Positions 1 to 4,478 of a stretch of 5,372 nt of DNA are shown here, in pieces. Location: assembly GCA_965151315.1 (NCBI GenBank), contig CBCTZG010000123.1:1-5372 (forward strand). The letters are read 5' to 3'. A program made the translations under genes and the position numbers. The DNA is from Avimonoglobus sp965151315. Lineage in GTDB: Bacteria > Bacillota > Clostridia > UBA1381. How positions within the stretch are numbered: position 1 is the stretch's first letter; every line of letters begins with the position of its first letter. Below the pieces are notes generated by a model. That model was not told where the DNA came from. It made no database searches and saw nothing but the letters and a program-made list of their open reading frames with translations.

Positions 1-66
1 ACACACCGGAAACCGCATGGTTACTGGGTGCCAGTAATTTCGGTCACCAAAGACATAATTGGCTGA
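1..66 (+). CDS. possible 3' end of an upstream gene (partial)
   Basis: Frame 1 is open from the window edge and ends at TGA 64-66, reading THRKPHGYWVPVISV followed by TKDIIG. The stop directly abuts the left arm of a terminator-like hairpin (65-93), the arrangement expected for the last gene of an operon. Frame 3 is also open, to TGA 72-74, and reads ...WLLGASNFGHQRHNWLTI, so the frame cannot be chosen from such a short piece. I recognise neither peptide. The same DNA also forms extensive inverted repeats, so it may instead be non-coding. Confidence 0.25.
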   Translation, partial: THRKPHGYWVPVISVTKDIIG

Positions 67-113
67 CCATTTGACCATGAGCGTCAAATGGTCGTTTTTA
101 TGCGGTTTTCCGG
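6..113. repeat. nested inverted repeats, three-way-junction-like fold
   Basis: An outer stem pairs CCGGAAACCGCAT (6-18) with ATGCGGTTTTCCGG (100-113): 13 bp with a single bulged T. Inside it lie a 7-bp hairpin TTACTGG-GTG-CCAGTAA (21-37) and the 11-bp hairpin 65-75/83-93. A further pairing, GGTCACCAA (42-50) with TTGGCTGACC (59-68, one bulged C), overlaps the 65-93 hairpin and is mutually exclusive with it. The fold could act in RNA (leader or attenuator) or in single-stranded DNA (transfer or replication origin). I see only the pairings; the role is unknown. Confidence 0.5.
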
Positions 114-145
114 GATTTTGGAGGTTTGGCTGTCAATTTGACCAT
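59..145. repeat. imperfect 20-bp direct repeat pair
   Basis: Positions 59-78 (TTGGCTGACCATTTGACCAT) and 126-145 agree at 18 of 20 positions and start 67 bp apart. The core TTTGACCAT also occurs inverted at 83-91 in the terminator-like hairpin. The arrangement could be binding sites for a protein or a trace of local duplication. No gene is convincing from 67 to 327: an open frame from a TTG at 59 runs through the inverted repeats, lacks a ribosome binding site and is judged spurious. Confidence 0.45.
65..99 (+). terminator. Rho-independent terminator-like hairpin
   Basis: GACCATTTGAC (65-75) and GTCAAATGGTC (83-93) form a perfect 11-bp stem with a 7-nt loop (CATGAGC), followed by GTTTTTA. The stem is only moderately GC-rich but long, and the T-run is in the right place for termination on the + strand. 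It would close an operon entering from the left. Its left arm can also pair upstream (42-50 with 59-68), which would prevent the hairpin from forming. Attenuation is therefore possible. Confidence 0.6.
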
Positions 146-172
146 AAAGCATATTTAGGAGATTCGAACCAA

Positions 173-408
173 AAAATAGGAATTTCAAGAGCGTTTGGAA
201 CAGAATATAAAGTGAACAACTTTTTTTCAAAAAAAATTAAAAAATTTTTTCAAGATAAAGTGTGAACAAAAAGCGGTATGTTTGAAAAAAACATGCCGTT
301 TTTTTCGTGAAGAAAGGAGACAGGAAAGTGGAAACAAAAAAATTTTTAGCAGAATTGATGAAACGGATTCTGAAGCATGGGAATGTAAAAATGGATTTGG
401 CACCAGAC
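173..408 (+). repeat. leader module, copy A
   Basis: This segment is repeated at 1655-1849. From the hairpin (268) to the GAC codon ending at 408, copy A and copy B align without gaps and match at 132 of 141 positions. Upstream, similarity continues patchily through TTGGAAC, AAAGTGAACAAC and AAATAGGA. Copy A has an extra A/T tract (about 221-256) absent from copy B. The module contains the A/T-rich leader, the terminator-like hairpin, the AAAGGAG ribosome binding site and the first 27 codons of the gene that is intact at 1769-2425. Confidence 0.8.
268..305. terminator. leader hairpin 1 (bidirectional terminator-like)
   Basis: Left arm 268-283 (AAAAAGCGGTATGTTT) pairs with right arm 289-304 around a 5-nt loop GAAAA, with two G-T wobbles. 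A-run on the left and T-run on the right make it terminator-like in both directions. It is the first of three near-identical copies (others at 1709 and 2447), each shortly upstream of a ribosome binding site and a gene start. That placement also suits a leader or attenuator element. Confidence 0.65.
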
Positions 409-411
409 TGA
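328..411 (+). pseudogene. truncated 5' copy of the gene at 1769-2425
   Basis: A GTG at 328, preceded by AAAGGAG with good spacing, opens 27 codons before TGA 409-411. Twenty of the 26 residues after the start are identical to the start of the protein encoded at 1769 (shared ETKKFLAELMKRI, then NVKM, LA and D). The intact paralog has 218 residues, so about 88 percent is missing here. Most differences lie in the second half of the fragment, and nucleotide similarity stops at or near the TGA. It is best read as a decayed duplicate. A short translated leader peptide for the downstream HipA-like gene is a less likely alternative. Confidence 0.7.
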
Positions 412-414
412 AAC

Positions 415-570
415 ATGGGGGCATCATTTTGGCAGAGTGGAAAGGAGTTGGTAAGTAAAAAAAGTTTCGTTGGTTTATATAAAGAAATGCAAATTCTTGA
501 AAGTGCCGCAACGATGTGGTATAATAATGACGGAAAGCCTTGCGGACAAACATTTTTGCCGATGGTATAA
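415..570 (+). pseudogene. 51-codon open frame, gene remnant or small protein
   Basis: After the TGA at 409 the same frame continues open to TAA 568-570, with an ATG at 415. The product reads MGASFWQSGKELVSKK, then SFVGLYKEMQILES, AATMWYNNDGKPCGQ and TFLPMV. The composition looks protein-like, but I do not recognise the family and the ATG lacks a ribosome binding site. The strong promoter of the HipA-like gene (497-525) lies inside it, so it probably represents the 3' end of a lost gene joined to the truncated copy above. Coding status is uncertain. Confidence 0.3.
497..525 (+). promoter_or_regulatory. sigma-A promoter with extended -10 for the HipA-like gene
   Basis: TTGAAA (497-502) and TATAAT (520-525) are separated by exactly 17 bp, and TG at 517-518 gives an extended -10 (TGGTATAAT). 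Transcription would start near 532 and give a leader of about 70 nt before the ATG at 604. It is the best promoter match I found in the window. Confidence 0.75.
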
Positions 571-576
571 TACCAT
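562..576. promoter_or_regulatory. palindrome over a second extended -10, possible operator
   Basis: ATGGTAT-A-ATACCAT is a perfect 7-bp inverted repeat around one central base. It lies downstream of the promoter at 497-525 and 28 bp before the HipA-like start codon. It contains a second TGGTATAAT, so it could be a second extended -10 promoter lacking a good -35, an operator in the transcribed leader, or both. HipA-type kinases are commonly controlled with a DNA-binding partner (HipB), but no such gene is visible next to this one. Confidence 0.4.
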
Positions 577-603
577 TGGATCATAGTGCAGGGAGGTGTG
601 CGC

Positions 604-1551
604 ATGAGATGCAGGATAATGCACAAAAACATTCCTGTTGTATCGGTGGAATTCGATGAAATAACAGGTGTGTTTACAAAAATATATGATGTTATCAATC
701 CGGAACATTTGCCTGTTGGCGTTTCAATAATGGACGGAGTTGCTGACAGACGCGACCTTCATGCCTGGTGGCTTGCAAGAGCGATACCGGCAAGCAGAAT
801 GGGGCTTAAAGAAGCGCTGGAAAAGCTGAATGTTTCAACAACGGCAGAAATGCTTGGAAAAAGCCTCGGGCTGAATTTGTCGGACCAATACTGGATATCC
901 CCGGAAGAAGCTGCGATTGATTGGCGCACGGTCAACTTTTTTGAAAATGATTTTTCAGAGGATATAGGTAATATTCTCATGGGGCTAAAAAGCGATTCGG
1001 ATAATGTAAACTATATGTCGCCGGATGCCGCATCGGATGGATGGCTCAGGAAGAAATGGAAAATAGTTGATGGCGACAGAGTGCTGTTTAAGTCAGGGAG
1101 CGGCCAGAATCTTCAGGAGCCGTATAATGAGGTGCTGGCAACCGCAATTATGAAAAGACTCGGAATCCCTTGTGCAGAGTATTCCCTGACTTTTATAGGA
1201 GATAAACCGTACAGCGTATGCAAGGATTTTATAACACCCGAAACGGAGCTTGTAACCGCGCACAATATTATAAAATCCGTAAAAAAGCCGAATAATAAAT
1301 CGCTGTATGCGCATTATATTGACTGCTGCATCGAGCGCGGAATAAAAGAGATAAGACACAGTATGGATCAAATGCTGACGCTTGATTATATTATTGTAAA
1401 CGAAGACAGACACCTGAATAATTTCGGGCTTGTCAGAAACGCCGAAACCCTTGCATATATCAAAGCGGCGCCTGTGTATGACAGCGGGACGTCAATGTGG
1501 TTTAATACAACTGCTAAAAAGATAAAGTTCGGAGCGCGGGATATTGTGTGA
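604..1551 (+). CDS. HipA-like kinase-fold protein, C-terminally truncated
   Basis: The start ATG 604 is chosen because AGGGAGGT (590-597) stands 6 nt before it; an in-frame GTG at 586 lacks such a site. The 315-residue product has a HipA-type kinase core: a possible ATP-binding lysine in VLFKSG (K163), EPYNEV with E176, the catalytic loop NEDRHLNNFG (N266-G275, D268 catalytic, N273) and the metal-binding segment PVYDSGTS (D293). The N-terminal 120 residues (LPVGVSIMDGVADR, SLGLNLSDQYWISPEE, VNFFENDFSEDIGNIL) match from memory a clostridial HipA-like family rather than classical HipA. HipA proteins phosphorylate Ser/Thr on targets such as tRNA synthetases; the target here is unknown. Only 22 residues follow D293, where the family normally has a helical C-lobe of some 80-110 more, so activity is doubtful. 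It sits alone with its own promoter between the two leader-module copies, and no HipB is visible. Confidence 0.8.
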   Translation: MRCRIMHKNIPVVSVEFDEITGVFTKIYDVINPEHLPVGVSIMDGVADRRDLHAWWLARAIPASRMGLKEALEKLNVSTTAEMLGKSLGLNLSDQYWISPEEAAIDWRTVNFFENDFSEDIGNILMGLKSDSDNVNYMSPDAASDGWLRKKWKIVDGDRVLFKSGSGQNLQEPYNEVLATAIMKRLGIPCAEYSLTFIGDKPYSVCKDFITPETELVTAHNIIKSVKKPNNKSLYAHYIDCCIERGIKEIRHSMDQMLTLDYIIVNEDRHLNNFGLVRNAETLAYIKAAPVYDSGTSMWFNTTAKKIKFGARDIV

Positions 1552-1637
1552 AGTATGTAAGCATTCAACCAATGGGCGAGGATGTGGAAGAGGATATCGC
1601 CTATTCTGGAGAAGATGATAGAATGACAATGCAGTAA
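1551..1637 (+). pseudogene. probable C-terminal tail remnant of the HipA-like gene
   Basis: Immediately at the HipA-like stop, another frame reads KYVSIQPMGEDVEEDIAYS and then GEDDRMTMQ before TAA 1635-1637. It has no ribosome binding site. From memory, clostridial relatives of the HipA-like protein end in an acidic tail containing a D-V-x-E-x-I-A motif, so this piece plausibly is the original carboxy terminus. It would have been displaced by a deletion and frameshift around 1535-1551. Origin from an unrelated gene cannot be excluded. Confidence 0.4.
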
Positions 1638-1654
1638 TGTTTGGATCCGGATTG

Positions 1655-1849
1655 AAAATAGGATTTTGGAACGGAACAGAAAGTGAACAACTATTTTAAA
1701 GTGTGAACAAAAAGCGGTATGTTTGAAAAAAACATGCCGCTTTTTTCGTGAAGAAAGGAGACAGGAAAATGGAAACAAAAAAATTTTTAGCAGAATTGAT
1801 GAAACGGATTCCGGAGCAGGAGAATGTAAAAATGGAATTAGCATCAGAC
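1655..1849 (+). repeat. leader module, copy B
   Basis: This is the partner of the repeat at 173-408: A/T-rich leader with AAAGTGAACAAC and AAAGTGTGAACAAA, hairpin 1709-1745, ribosome binding site, and the first 27 codons of an intact gene. The gap-free aligned part is 1709-1849 against 268-408, with 9 mismatches. The 5' flank is more diverged and shorter than in copy A. The two copies form a direct repeat around the HipA-like gene and could support recombination that removes it. Confidence 0.8.
1709..1746. terminator. leader hairpin 2 (bidirectional terminator-like)
   Basis: Left arm 1709-1724 pairs with right arm 1730-1745 around GAAAA. It differs from hairpin 1 by one base (C1740), which replaces a wobble with a G-C pair. 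It ends transcription arriving from the HipA-like gene, or acts in the leader of the gene at 1769, whose ribosome binding site starts 9 nt downstream. Confidence 0.7.
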
Positions 1850-2425
1850 CGCATCAATGTAAATTTCGGAGCAAATAACGGATTTTACGTCCGTGCTTCG
1901 GGAGGAATATCCTGTTATGAAGACACTGTATATAACGATATATACTATGCACTTCATGACAAGATAATGGCGGCATCAAAAATGGTACAGGAATACATGG
2001 ACGCTATGGCAAATGCCCCGCCATTGACAGCAATAGATTTTGATATGCCGTACAAAAAACTTGCAGAATTTAACGGGGTAGTGCTTGGCGGTATAGAAAC
2101 GGAAAATGGTGAATATAATTTTACCACGTGGAGGAAAGATAATAATAGTTTATATTGGGGACACTATTATGGGACAGATTACACAGCGGCAAAAGAGGAT
2201 TTTGCAGCAAGAGCAAACCTTGTAAATGAAAATAAATTTTTTGATTCAGAGGAACTTGCAGAAATCAGCAGAAGTATAAAAAATACATTAGAAGATGAAT
2301 GTACACTTACTGATACATCAAAAGTTCTACTTGATAAAATCTATAAGAAGATAGAAGAAGCAGTTCCAGGTCTTGACGAATTGACAACGAAACTTCAAGA
2401 ACAGGGATATAATCAATCGCTATAA
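1769..2425 (+). CDS. mobile-element accessory protein of unknown function
   Basis: ATG 1769 is preceded by AAAGGAG (1754-1760) with 8-nt spacing; an in-frame GTG at 1748 lies in the hairpin tail and is unlikely. The product has 218 residues, no signal peptide and no membrane segment. Residues 1-80 form one part (METKKFLAELMKRI through YMDAM). Residues from about 85 resemble, from memory, a module found in accessory proteins of clostridial conjugative elements, with an EFNGVVLGG strand, FTTWRKD, GHYYGTDYTAAKEDFAARA, an L-F-x-x-E-E-L-x-E-I-like helix (FFDSEELAEI) and a final amphipathic helix with EEAVPGLDEL. Its biochemical role is not known to me. A truncated paralog of its 5' end lies at 328. 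The gene has its own leader hairpin and is followed by a third hairpin, so it may be a separate transcription unit. Confidence 0.75.
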   Translation: METKKFLAELMKRIPEQENVKMELASDRINVNFGANNGFYVRASGGISCYEDTVYNDIYYALHDKIMAASKMVQEYMDAMANAPPLTAIDFDMPYKKLAEFNGVVLGGIETENGEYNFTTWRKDNNSLYWGHYYGTDYTAAKEDFAARANLVNENKFFDSEELAEISRSIKNTLEDECTLTDTSKVLLDKIYKKIEEAVPGLDELTTKLQEQGYNQSL

Positions 2426-2446
2426 AAATACAGATCAGAAATAAAC

Positions 2447-2486
2447 AAAAAGCGGTATGTTTTAAAACAAAACATACCGCTTTTTT
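2447..2486. terminator. leader hairpin 3 (bidirectional terminator-like)
   Basis: This is the most perfect copy: 17 paired bases (2447-2463 with 2469-2485) around AAAAC, with an A-run before and six T after. The stem core AAAAAGCGGTATGTTT is identical to hairpins 1 and 2, while the right arm carries compensating bases. It terminates the 1769 gene on the + strand and stands 15 nt before the next ribosome binding site. Confidence 0.8.
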
Positions 2487-2513
2487 AATTGTCAAAACAG
2501 TAGGAGGAATAAA

Positions 2514-2846
2514 ATGGAACAGAAAAAATTAGTACAACAAGTTAATGTTTGCTTAGAGGATGTGGCTTCTCTTTTACAAGAATATTCCATACATCAGTCG
2601 GGAGTGTTGGATTTATGCCTGCAATTTTTACGGGAAGCCCAGGAACACATAAACTGCATGGAAGTACAAAGCATGCATCAATTAAAAGTGCGAAATGGCG
2701 GATTCTTGCCGGAAAAGGTAGAGGGATTACGGAATGTGCTGGAAGAAACCGGACAAAACCCAATGCTATGGACGGAAGAAAAGCGGCAATCGGTTATTGA
2801 AGATTTAGAAGCATTGATTGAAAAAGGAAAGGAAGTAGGTATTTAA
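2514..2846 (+). CDS. small helical protein of unknown function
   Basis: ATG 2514 follows TAGGAGGA (2501-2508) at good spacing. The 110-residue product is rich in Leu, Glu, Gln and Lys and appears entirely helical, with no signal peptide or membrane segment. Its visible features are an N-terminal helix (VQQVNVCLEDVASLLQEYS), a middle segment with HINCMEVQSMHQ, and a C-terminal helix (RQSVIEDLEALIEKGKEV). I do not recognise the family. It is the first gene after hairpin 3 and its stop is one base from the next ATG, so the two are likely translationally coupled and may work together. Confidence 0.7.
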   Translation: MEQKKLVQQVNVCLEDVASLLQEYSIHQSGVLDLCLQFLREAQEHINCMEVQSMHQLKVRNGGFLPEKVEGLRNVLEETGQNPMLWTEEKRQSVIEDLEALIEKGKEVGI

Positions 2847-2847
2847 A

Positions 2848-3441
2848 ATGAGGACATTTGCATTACAGATGGAAGATGATGTGTTTGAAGCGGTCAAAAA
2901 TCATTTGGACGCATTGAAAAGGGTAAACCCCAGGATGACACAGAAGCAGTTTTTTCTGGATTTAATTGAAAGGGAAATCGGTTATGGGCAAAAGGTGGAA
3001 GAAGTGCAGACTGTAACAGAGAGAAATACGATTGCAGAAGAAAAGCAGGAGATAACACCGGAACAGGAAGGTTCCGCAGAATGCGAAATTGAAGAACGGG
3101 AAGTAGTTATGGAAGAAGCGGCAGTGGCAGCGGAATACGGAACTGCGTCTCAAGAATGGGCAAAGGAGGGAGCAGAAATAGCTGAAAATGAGCAAAATGA
3201 ACCACAAGGATGGAATAAGGAACGGGTTGTCGCAGCGATTGACCGATTTATTCTTGCGAATGGGCATATTCCAGGGCAAAAGGAATACAGGGCTGAAAAT
3301 AATCTCCCATCATATAAGGCAGCGAAAACCCATTTAGAACAATCGCCGGCGTTGTTTTGTATAGAAAGATATGACATATTGATGCAGCGGTTACAGACAG
3401 GACCACAAGAAGAAACAGAAGAAATGAGCATGGGCATGTGA
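2848..3441 (+). CDS. RHH-like DNA-binding protein with acidic linker
   Basis: The 197-residue protein has three parts. Residues 1-44 (FALQMEDDVFEAVKNHL, then MTQKQFFLDLIEREI) have the pattern of a ribbon-helix-helix domain: a short beta strand, a helix, and a second helix introduced by T-x-K-x-F. Residues about 50-121 are a low-complexity acidic linker dominated by Glu. Residues 122-180 (WNKERVVAAIDRFILANG, IPGQKEY, NLPSYKAAKTHL) resemble small helical DNA-binding repeats of the pattern 'F-x-x-x-N-G-x-x-P...L-P-S-Y'. A role in transcription control, partition or relaxosome assembly is possible, but none is shown. The ribosome binding site is weak (AGGAAG or TAGGT before ATG 2848), which fits coupling to the gene ending one base upstream. 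Confidence 0.7.
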   Translation: MRTFALQMEDDVFEAVKNHLDALKRVNPRMTQKQFFLDLIEREIGYGQKVEEVQTVTERNTIAEEKQEITPEQEGSAECEIEEREVVMEEAAVAAEYGTASQEWAKEGAEIAENEQNEPQGWNKERVVAAIDRFILANGHIPGQKEYRAENNLPSYKAAKTHLEQSPALFCIERYDILMQRLQTGPQEETEEMSMGM

Positions 3442-3446
3442 GGAGG
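3441..3446 (+). promoter_or_regulatory. AGGAGG site that fixes a TTG start
   Basis: AGGAGG overlaps the last base of the preceding stop codon (TGA 3439-3441) and stands 6 nt before TTG 3453. An in-frame GTG at 3438 overlaps that stop but has no upstream site. TTG is therefore the better start for the next gene. Confidence 0.65.
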
Positions 3447-3452
3447 ATATCA

Positions 3453-3869
3453 TTGAGAAATATTGATATTGCATATAACCTGATTGGGGAATGCCAGGAA
3501 GCGGAGCGTATCTATAACGAGGCATTGAGTATTTTGGATGAAGAACAATCAATCTTGATAGGACAAGAAGAAAGCGCGTTGTTGTCAGTGATGAAGTATA
3601 AGCTTCGGAGAATCCATGCATTTATAGAATTGCTGACGGAAAACTATAGGAACCGGATGGAGGAAAAAGAGTTTTCTTTTCTTGCATTTACAATACACAG
3701 CGAGGCGGTGTACAATACAAGCTTGATGAAACTGGATGATTGGGGAGAATTGATGGAGGACCTTTGGGGGTTGGAAACATTTTGTGAGGAAGAGGTCAGG
3801 TTATACAGGCAAATGCAGCAGCAATGTATGCAAGATGATTTAGTGACCATTGATATCAGCGTACCATAA
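3453..3869 (+). CDS. small helical protein of unknown function
   Basis: The 138-residue product starts at TTG 3453 (MRNIDIAYNLIGECQEAERI) and looks entirely alpha-helical and acidic. Helices can be read around residues 5-30, 38-65 (ESALLSVMKYKLRRIHAFIELL), 70-95 and 100-125 (WGELMEDLWGLETFCEEEVR). There is no signal peptide or membrane segment. I recognise no family. The ribosome binding site overlaps the stop of the RHH-like gene, so the two are probably co-translated. A GTG start at 3438 would add only five residues. Confidence 0.7.
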   Translation: MRNIDIAYNLIGECQEAERIYNEALSILDEEQSILIGQEESALLSVMKYKLRRIHAFIELLTENYRNRMEEKEFSFLAFTIHSEAVYNTSLMKLDDWGELMEDLWGLETFCEEEVRLYRQMQQQCMQDDLVTIDISVP

Positions 3870-3892
3870 TCGGGTGGGAATGGAATCATATG

Positions 3893-3900
3893 AAAGGAGG
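3893..3900 (+). promoter_or_regulatory. AAAGGAGG site serving two possible starts
   Basis: AAAGGAGG lies 6 nt before ATG 3907 and 13 nt before ATG 3914. The first ATG opens a 16-codon frame ending at TGA 3955-3957; the second opens the long frame. The better-placed start therefore leads into the short out-of-frame reading, which could reduce or couple translation of the main gene. Confidence 0.45.
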
Positions 3901-3913
3901 AGCAGCATGCACA

Positions 3914-4189
3914 ATGTCCAAACGTTTTTTAAGGGAGTCAAAACATGCGATGTTTGAGGCCATGATGCAAGCAGTGCCCGATAATGAGCGCTTAAACGCC
4001 GATACAGGGAACAGGGAGCAGTATTTGTATGAGCTGGAACAGATGCTGTATCAATACGGGATACAGTCTATTCAAAACCGTGTGATGCATTGCGCAGAAC
4101 AGTTTATTGTAGAGTGTTTTGCATTTCGGGATAACGGGCATCAGACCAAGTTCCGTATGAATATGGGTGCGTTCTGTCTATATCATTAG
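3914..4189 (+). CDS. small protein, N-terminal part of a probably split gene
   Basis: From ATG 3914 the frame encodes 91 residues (MSKRFLRESKHAMFEAMMQA, then DNERLNADTG, YLYELEQMLYQYG, MHCAEQFIVECFAF, TKFRMNMG) and ends at TAG 4187-4189. ATG 3890 is a possible start but would place the ribosome binding site inside the gene. The last residues after MNMG (AFCLYH) look like out-of-frame text, while the +1 frame continues smoothly (VRSVYIISANTYLHVL). I infer that this and the next entry were one gene of about 175-180 residues, broken by one extra base, perhaps in the GGG at 4165-4167. A programmed +1 shift or a sequencing error would look the same. Family not recognised. Confidence 0.6.
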   Translation: MSKRFLRESKHAMFEAMMQAVPDNERLNADTGNREQYLYELEQMLYQYGIQSIQNRVMHCAEQFIVECFAFRDNGHQTKFRMNMGAFCLYH

Positions 4190-4439
4190 TGCCAATACAT
4201 ATTTGCATGTGTTGGCGCCGCTTGTAACGGAAAAGCCACGTCAAAAATTACCGGCGCACTGGCATTGCCCGGATATGGAAAGCTATGATTTATTCTATGC
4301 AATCAAATACATTGCAGGTGATACAGGCGGATTATTTTGTAAAATGGATTTAATAGAAGACGGCGTGTTAGATGATGCGGTGTTGTGTTTGGTTTTAAAT
4401 GCAATACTGATACGGGATTATGGGCTTTTGCCCGGATGA
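4167..4439 (+). CDS. C-terminal part of the split gene
   Basis: This frame opens at 4161, has a GTG at 4167 and runs to TGA 4437-4439 (90 residues from GTG). No ribosome binding site precedes the GTG, and the start lies inside the 3' end of the previous frame. These two facts suggest it is not an independent gene. The product contains VRSVYIISANTYLHVLAPL, HWHCPDMESYDLFYAIKYIA and VLDDAVLCLVLNAILIRDYG, giving a mixed strand and helix pattern without a membrane segment. Function unknown. If translated alone, it would depend on coupling to the upstream frame through the 23-bp overlap. Confidence 0.55.
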   Translation: MRSVYIISANTYLHVLAPLVTEKPRQKLPAHWHCPDMESYDLFYAIKYIAGDTGGLFCKMDLIEDGVLDDAVLCLVLNAILIRDYGLLPG

Positions 4440-4478
4440 GGAATAAATAATACAGGAAGGGAAGTGAGACCGTAAAGC

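Noticed and set aside
161..170. GATTCGAACC, the reverse complement of a tRNA T-loop (GGTTCGAATC), suggesting a tRNA end or attachment site
   Set aside because: The flanking bases do not form a T-stem and no other tRNA arm is visible on either strand. A ten-base match is not enough to call a tRNA or an att core.
206..211. TATAAA with a weak TTCAAG 16 bp upstream, considered as a promoter for copy A
   Set aside because: The -35 is poor and the -10 is not conserved in copy B, so chance in A/T-rich DNA is a sufficient explanation.
221..256. A/T tract with self-complementary AAAAAATTTTTT, considered as a further terminator or origin
   Set aside because: Such tracts pair with themselves by composition alone. 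No GC-containing stem is present and copy B lacks the tract.
59..265. 68-codon open frame from TTG in the left intergenic region
   Set aside because: It has no ribosome binding site, runs through the terminator-like hairpin and inverted repeats, and ends in A/T-rich low-complexity sequence (poly-Phe and poly-Lys).
227..708. Overlapping minus-strand open frames over the A/T-rich leader and HipA-like promoter
   Set aside because: They encode Phe/Ser/His-rich, low-complexity text, lack ribosome binding sites and lie opposite the better-supported + strand features.
268..2486. The three repeated hairpins considered as CRISPR repeats or as ends of an insertion sequence
   Set aside because: Spacing is irregular (about 1.4 kb and 0.7 kb) with genes between, no cas or transposase gene is present, and no target-site duplication is visible.
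2549..2800. 83-codon + strand frame inside the gene at 2514-2846
   Set aside because: It lies entirely within a gene that has a strong ribosome binding site and has none of its own; it is a shadow frame.
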